This document shows, piece by piece, positions 59,317-64,000 of a stretch of 64,000 nt of DNA. Positions within the stretch are counted from its first letter, which is position 1; every line of letters starts with the position of its first letter. The notes beneath the pieces are model-generated. The model made no database searches. It saw only the letters and a program-made list of their open reading frames with translations, and had not been told where the DNA came from. The position numbers were made by a program, and so were the translations under genes. Origin of the DNA: Arthrospira sp. PCC 9108 (GTDB taxonomy: Bacteria > Cyanobacteriota > Cyanobacteriia > Cyanobacteriales > Microcoleaceae); NCBI GenBank assembly GCA_016745315.1, contig CP066886.1, positions 2,666,501 to 2,730,500 on the forward strand, written 5' to 3'.

Positions 59317-60450
59317 CTAATGAACAATCGGTAAAGTAATATATATCATCGTTTCTTGATTGTATCTGCTATTAATTTGTATGGTTCCTCCCACCAATTC
59401 AACAATTTTATCCACGATTTTTAAACCAACACCCAGGCCTTGTTGCTCATAGCTTTTGCGTTCAAACTGCATAAAAGCACCGATTTGATTGATTTGCTCT
59501 TCCGTCATCCCACGCCCCAAATCATGAATCCATAGCCCTAGTTTTTCCCCGATAATCTGAGAGCGAATCGAGATGGGTTTCCCCGGATTGGAGAATTTCA
59601 AAGCGTTGTCAATCAACTCATTTAAAATAATCGACAAATACCGCTCTGATATCGCCACGGTAGCCGGTTCTATATCCAACTTAAAATCATCATAGCGTTG
59701 GCTATCCGGTGCATATTTTTTGCAGATAGGTTCCACAAAATACAAAGATAACATTGTAGACCCTGGCGGAACTTCTTTTTCCTCGCTACTTATCAGTTCC
59801 AATTCCAAATAAATTAGGAATCTTTTGACTAAATTTTCCAGGCGACAGGCTGATTGATACGCCAACCTTAACATCTCCACTGTTTCCGACATCTCCACAT
59901 CTTCTATATCCTTCAGATCCTCCATCACCAGGGCGAGCATTCCTAAAACACCATTTAGAGGGGTATTTAGTTCGTGGGAGAGACTAGAGGCTAAATTACC
60001 CCGCAGTCTGACCAGAGTTTTTTCGAGTACTTGAATTGTATTCTTCTGCACATTAGACAAATGAGAAATTTGGTCATATTGTTGCTTAATTCTCAGCATT
60101 GAATGGACACGAGACCGTAATTCTAAAGCATTAACGGGTTTCCCGATAAAGTCATCCGCTCCCGCTGCGATACATTTAGCTAAACTTTCTTTAGAAGATA
60201 ATGCCGTCACCATAATAATAGGTGTAGATTGCCATAGTGGCATAGCTTTAATGCGGCGACAAACTTCAATCCCATCAATAGCTGGCATCATCACATCCAG
60301 CAAAATCAAATCTGGCTGGATTAATTTGAGTGCGGAAATTCCCTCCTGTCCACTAGCAGCATAATGTAGCTGATAGTCTTGATTACTCAAAAAGGTTTCA
60401 ATCACATCAAAGTTGTCAGGTTCATCATCAATAACTAAAATAGATAACAT
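59317..60450 (-). CDS. Receiver-histidine kinase hybrid
   Basis: A 377-residue cytosolic protein: receiver (about 1-122, Asp in LILLDVMMPAIDG), a linker, DHp with phospho-His in SSLSHELNTPLNGVLG (about 160), and HATPase with NELIDNALKFSNPG (N box), HDLGRGMTEEQ and QGLGVGLKIVDK. The arrangement with an N-terminal receiver is common in cyanobacterial phosphorelays. It is upstream of the REC-GGDEF-EAL gene on the same strand (121 bp) and was probably co-regulated with it. Confidence 0.9.
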   Translation of the reverse strand: MLSILVIDDEPDNFDVIETFLSNQDYQLHYAASGQEGISALKLIQPDLILLDVMMPAIDGIEVCRRIKAMPLWQSTPIIMVTALSSKESLAKCIAAGADDFIGKPVNALELRSRVHSMLRIKQQYDQISHLSNVQKNTIQVLEKTLVRLRGNLASSLSHELNTPLNGVLGMLALVMEDLKDIEDVEMSETVEMLRLAYQSACRLENLVKRFLIYLELELISSEEKEVPPGSTMLSLYFVEPICKKYAPDSQRYDDFKLDIEPATVAISERYLSIILNELIDNALKFSNPGKPISIRSQIIGEKLGLWIHDLGRGMTEEQINQIGAFMQFERKSYEQQGLGVGLKIVDKIVELVGGTIQINSRYNQETMIYITLPIVH

Positions 60451-60602
60451 TTGTCGATAGTCCTTAGCAAGTCTAAAATCCCAAATTTGATGACTTTTCT
60501 TAGTTCATTTAGTCATGAGTTTATAAATATTGATCAATACTCATTTACTCATGAGTTACTCTACCCGGCAGTATATCTATAACCTGGTAATTACCGGAAA
60601 AC

Positions 60603-61880
60603 TCAGGAAAATTTATACAAATAGCCATCTCTTCTAAAAACGGGTTTCAAATCTATTGGCTTGACTGAAAACTGAGTTTTGTCAGGTTTGGTTAAAACAA
60701 AACTGCCGCGACTCCGTAGAGTTATTCTACCAATTCCATGTGTCTTATGCTTGGCTATATCCCCGGTAAGCCATCCCTTAATTGGTTTTAATGGGTTATG
60801 GCAAATCGGAAGCCTCTTGTTAGGAGCCGCTTTTTGACGGCCACCACGCCCAAAACAAGTAATTAGTAGTGGCTGATGAGTTTTGATTTTCAACCGGGTC
60901 GGGGTGCTTTTTCCCACACAATCAGCGTCATCTAGCCAATGGGTTTTCGGTAGTCCTTGAACCGTCCGATTATATTTTGTTAAACCTCCAGTGCCAATTT
61001 CAATGGGTAATCCAGTTAGCTTCAGGCTGTTAAACAATGCCCATCGGGTAGAGTTGACGGCCGCCGCATTTTTCAGGGGGGCCTTGGCCTGAACTAGCAA
61101 CCGCTTCAAGATTTCGGGTTTTTTTTCCAGAAACTGCTCGAGTGCCTGAGAACCTTTTTTCTGATGGCATTTATGGCAAGCAATAGCCAGATTGCTAACT
61201 CGGTCGGAACCACCCTGGCTTTTTGGCTGAATGTGTTCGATTTCTAAAGGGATATTTTGGCCACCACAGTAGGCACACTGGTGCTGCCATTTCGTCAACA
61301 GATATTCTCTCAACTCGTATCCTAACAAAACCCCTTGCTGGTATTCAACTCCAGATATTTCGGGGTTTTGCAGCTTTTGGGTGTCAAATCGTACCAATTT
61401 CATTGATATGTCCGTTATCGGGCATGAGGAAATCAGTCGATTGACCCAGGTCAAGGTGGTTTCAACTCGATGTTTGAGGCTGGGAGCCAACCATCCATCT
61501 GCGCGCTTTCTGTTATTGAATCGGGCTTGACGGTAACGAGTTTTTCGGCAACGACGGTGGCGGCGAACCACGCGATGTGCAGTTAACTTGGCTCGGATTC
61601 TATCTCCTGTATGAGTCAATTCAGCCCCCCAGATAACTGTGTCCCGACTCTGATTAACTAGGGCAATACCCGTCACTGATGCCCCTGGGTCTAACTTTAG
61701 CCGTAATGGTTCATTGACCGGGTTCTCAACAGTTTTCTTGAGGATAATTGTAAATGGATAAGTCCTAAACACTGCGGCCAAACCCTGCTTCAAAAGCTTT
61801 CTGGCTCTGGCCCGATGAGTGGGACTTAACGGTTGCCCCAGTGTGTCAACCACAAAAACGTAATTTTGGTAATTTGGCAT
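60603..61880 (-). CDS. iscB: IscB RNA-guided nuclease (RuvC-HNH)
   Basis: A 425-residue IscB, the ancestor-like relative of Cas9. The N-terminal PLMP-type domain (about 1-55, VFVVDTLGQPLSPTHRARAR) is followed by RuvC-I LKLDPGASVTGIALV (D64), an arginine-rich bridge helix RRHRRCRKTRYRQARF (106-121), RuvC-II MKLVRFDTQKL, HNH CAYCG...LEIEHIQPKSQGG...CHKCH (H216, N230, H239), and RuvC-III KTHWLDDADCVG (H314, D317). At the RuvC-II position where IscB normally has Glu (ELVRFD) there is K161. If real, RuvC cutting should be lost while HNH stays, making a natural nickase. The omega RNA should be encoded just upstream. Confidence 0.92.
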   Translation of the reverse strand: MPNYQNYVFVVDTLGQPLSPTHRARARKLLKQGLAAVFRTYPFTIILKKTVENPVNEPLRLKLDPGASVTGIALVNQSRDTVIWGAELTHTGDRIRAKLTAHRVVRRHRRCRKTRYRQARFNNRKRADGWLAPSLKHRVETTLTWVNRLISSCPITDISMKLVRFDTQKLQNPEISGVEYQQGVLLGYELREYLLTKWQHQCAYCGGQNIPLEIEHIQPKSQGGSDRVSNLAIACHKCHQKKGSQALEQFLEKKPEILKRLLVQAKAPLKNAAAVNSTRWALFNSLKLTGLPIEIGTGGLTKYNRTVQGLPKTHWLDDADCVGKSTPTRLKIKTHQPLLITCFGRGGRQKAAPNKRLPICHNPLKPIKGWLTGDIAKHKTHGIGRITLRSRGSFVLTKPDKTQFSVKPIDLKPVFRRDGYLYKFS

Positions 61881-62189
61881 TTAAGCTATCTCCCAGATGG
61901 GGTAATGTTGGCCTCGGTCATGTTAAAGGGGCTTTTTACGTCTAGCTCACTCGAGATTGCCAATCCACTCATCTCGTTCCTTAAAGATAGACGACAGAGC
62001 AACAGGCTGGCGTTCACCTGTGGGTGTCATAACCCCATTAACGTAGGTCTAATCCTGGACCTGCATCTTGCAGACTCTGTGAGGAGTAATTTCCGGCAGG
62101 AGCCAGAAATTACCGGATTTTATGCAATAGTCTGGTTTCACGATCGCTTAATCACCCCCCAGGAATCCCCGACTATATCCTGGCAAACC
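61881..62189 (-). ncRNA. IscB upstream region, candidate omega RNA
   Basis: The 309 nt between the IscB start and the intron remnant are non-coding and contain stems, for example GGTAATTTC/GAAATTAC around CTCCTGCC near 62085-62115 (both strands written on the minus strand), plus GACACCCACAGGTG near 62020. In IscB loci the guide RNA is encoded directly upstream and its 5' end sets the guide. No consensus was checked, so the assignment rests on position and secondary-structure potential. Confidence 0.45.
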
Positions 62190-63433
62190 ATTAGGGGTCG
62201 AGAATGGAGTCGCCTCCATTCCCTCCCATTCAGAACCGTACATGAGACTTTCACCTCATACGGCTCCTAGTCTGACTGCTCCATTGTTAAGGATACAGCT
62301 CTGGCATTGTCAAGTGCCGTTTTATCATCGCGGGTGTGGCGGTGTAGTAGTTGAAGGTTTTTGTATTCATCCTTTCCGCTTTGGCTTCGAGGTACAATGT
62401 GGTCTACTTCAACTATATCTGTTGGTGCGAAATACAATCCACACCATTTACACTTGCCTTTTTGCTTTTTGAGTAGTTTTGCTACCCTGTTAGGCGTGTC
62501 GATTGCTTGTCCTTTTCTGGTTGCCCAGTAAGTCCAGTTTCCGTCGTAGGGTGTTGCATCGGGGCGTATTGGGGTGTGTCTGACCAATGGAGTCCAGTTA
62601 TGTTTCCATAGTTGGAATCCATCTTTAGTTTGGAATAACCAAGATTCATGCCTTTCTTTCGCATTACTAAGTCTAACCGTTCCATGTCTGAAATAGTTTG
62701 TTAGCTTTTCGTGGTTTGCCTTTCCGCATCTTGATACTGTCCATGCCCGTAACATTAGCCAGGTTATATGGTCTAGCTTAACGAAGGTCTCTGATGAGAC
62801 GACCCCTGAATAGTAATTTGACCATCCCCGAATAATTGGGTTTAGTTTGCTTATCAGGGCTGATTGAGGTGCTGTTTTAATTTGTTTTATTACACCTTTA
62901 ATCACTTCTTATATGGGCATTCCATCTTTAGATTTGTCCTCAGAACCGGGGTACTTTTAAAGGTCTGTGTAGGTAGTGCAACAAGACTCCTACTTTTCCC
63001 CTTACTCTTTTAAGCGCAGCGTATCAACCTATTTCGCTACTTAATTAGTTCTGATGGTTCAAGCCGGACATTCGGTCTCCCTAATCATGGATGGTTGGCA
63101 GTGGTCGCATCTGGTAGTAGGTTCTACTTCACGCCTTCCGTTCCCCGCTTCAATCTGACGGGGTGTGATTCCTGAAACTGGGGGTGGCTATCGCCGTTAC
63201 TCTTTCCCACAATCTCCCAAGTGGTTTTAATCCTCCGTGTTATATAGTTGAGTATTGCGATTTTCTTTGTGGAATTAACCTTGAGTTCCCTGCCTTGCTT
63301 TCGCTTTGGGACATATAAACAGTTATAGGGATGGTCAGGAGTGCGCTCCTTATATTCAAACAAGGGGTTGAAATCCACTCCAGGCAGTTATTTCGGGCAT
63401 TGCAGCCCTATTTGATGCCTGAACGTCTCGCAC
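62190..63433 (-). mobile_element. Group II intron remnant with a large internal deletion
   Basis: The minus strand has the same 5' start GTGCGAG (63433) and long stretches of the 5' ribozyme domain as the intron at 27.6 kb. An identical-style domain V (62233-62266) and 3' end AT (62190) close it. About 1.3 kb is missing: the sequence runs from GGAATGCCCATATA of the 5' domain straight into the C-terminal third of the reverse transcriptase. It cannot make its own reverse transcriptase, but could splice or move in trans if a helper acts. Confidence 0.85.
62267..62905 (-). pseudogene. C-terminal fragment of a group II intron reverse transcriptase
   Basis: A 212-codon remnant with only the maturase/X domain (LNPIIRGWSNYYSG) and the HNH part. 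It lacks all RT motifs (no YADD). The HNH reads CKWCG...EVDHIVPRS but ends HRHTRDD, where the intact copy has HRHCHDD, so a zinc/nuclease residue is lost. The last 12 codons differ from the intact copy through a frame change before domain V. Confidence 0.85.
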
Positions 63434-63689
63434 TGTTACCATAATTATAACCTTTAGATGGTAGCTAACTAAAGATTTTCCTGAGAAATTCGCCGATCGC
63501 TTTTCAGCCCTAGGGTGGTCAAGTTCACCTACCTAATAGTAAATCCTAGGTTAGACGTTGGACGTGGGGAATAGCCAACATCAGGGTCTTCCGCTCGCTT
63601 TGTGAGACGACATAGATCTACAGATTTTCCGGACAACTACTTCCACCGAGTAGGGTGGCATCGATCCTGATGATAATGCTTAGACGGCA
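63434..63689. other. Intergenic region
   Basis: 256 bp between the intron remnant and the last receiver gene. It contains two HIP1-like GCGATC sites and no recognised gene, RNA or terminator. Confidence 0.45.
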
Positions 63690-64000
63690 TCAGTTTGCGG
63701 ATAGCAGGGCATCTTCAGAAGAATTTAGGAGATCTTGAATCGTCATGGTTAACTGTTTTAATCTCACTGGTTTACTCAAGTATTCATTAGCCCCCGCTAG
63801 TAAACAGGCCTTCCGATCGCTTTCCATGGCCAAAGCCGTTAAGGCAATGATGGGCGTTGTCGCTAACTCTGGAATCTCCCGAATCCGTTTCATCGCCTCT
63901 AGTCCATCCATTCCTGGCATTTGAATATCCATCAATATCAAATCAGGAGATAAAGCCACAGCCTGATTAATTGCCTCCTGACCATTTTTCGCCAACTCCG
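63690..64000 (-). CDS. Response regulator receiver domain, partial (runs off the window)
   Basis: The C-terminal 101 codons of a longer protein whose start lies beyond 64000. It is a receiver: DLILMDIQMPGMDGLEAMK (phospho-Asp), ITALAMESDRKACLLAG and the lysine in SKPVRLKQLT. No Hpt or output domain follows, so it is the last domain of a hybrid kinase or a stand-alone regulator. It resembles the receiver of the large kinase at 8-12.6 kb in layout. Confidence 0.85.
   Translation of the reverse strand, partial: ELAKNGQEAINQAVALSPDLILMDIQMPGMDGLEAMKRIREIPELATTPIIALTALAMESDRKACLLAGANEYLSKPVRLKQLTMTIQDLLNSSEDALLSAN

Noticed and set aside
63124..63378. An 84-codon minus-strand ORF in the intron remnant.
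   Set aside because: It lies in the ribozyme 5' domain, which is structural RNA; the intact copy has no such ORF.

Overview
The window comes from a filamentous cyanobacterium, most like Arthrospira/Limnospira. The pointers are very frequent GCGATCGC (HIP1-type) octamers, cyanobacterial families (a Psb35-like protein, SbtA/SbtB, a CBS-CP12 fusion, DUF3119, DUF4330, DUF1830, an orthocaspase homologue), group II introns and dense repeats. The genus is an inference. No rRNA, tRNA or CRISPR array was seen.

Layout. 0-6 kb: a short tandem repeat, an HNH nuclease, alanine racemase, a DUF427 protein and a fused M16 protease. 6.1-8.1 kb: two small genes, one Psb35-like, then a 16-copy array of a 73-bp hairpin unit holding a 26-A tract. 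8.1-12.6 kb: a 1494-residue hybrid histidine kinase. 13-27 kb: housekeeping genes (DUF4330, trpF, HerA-like ATPase, DUF2062, dnaG, gatB, DUF3119) around a frameshifted STAND/WD40 signalling gene and a second frameshifted gene. 27.6-30.2 kb: a complete group II intron. 30.3-34.7 kb: a caspase-fold protein lacking both catalytic residues and a cellulose-synthase-like glycosyltransferase. 34.8-37.9 kb: an inorganic-carbon group (sbtA, sbtB, CBS-CP12). 38-39 kb: a frameshifted pentapeptide-repeat gene.

39.1-53.7 kb is an accessory island and the most novel part. It holds an IS110-like DEDD recombinase with a hairpin-rich leader (possible bridge RNA), a ribbon-helix-helix protein with a GGGAAAA site that could give -1 frameshifting, a winged-helix protein, repeated 15-bp palindromes, a tyrosine recombinase beside a 13-bp inverted repeat, and a + strand operon of about 14 unrecognised genes, several with ATGA overlaps. 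One operon protein ends in a domain resembling phage structural proteins, and two small one-TM proteins close the operon. It may be an undescribed virus-like or satellite element, but no capsid, terminase or replication protein was recognised.

53.9-64 kb: a UMF1-type transporter, DUF1830, a frameshifted hemW, a decayed REC-GGDEF-EAL gene beside a paralogous REC-histidine kinase, an IscB with Lys at the RuvC-II catalytic position, a deleted group II intron copy just upstream of IscB, and the end of another receiver protein.

Several genes (hemW, the STAND gene, the 24.3-kb gene, the pentapeptide gene, the RHH gene) are each restored by one extra G in a G run. This shared direction points to homopolymer under-calling or slippage, so these genes may be intact in the organism.
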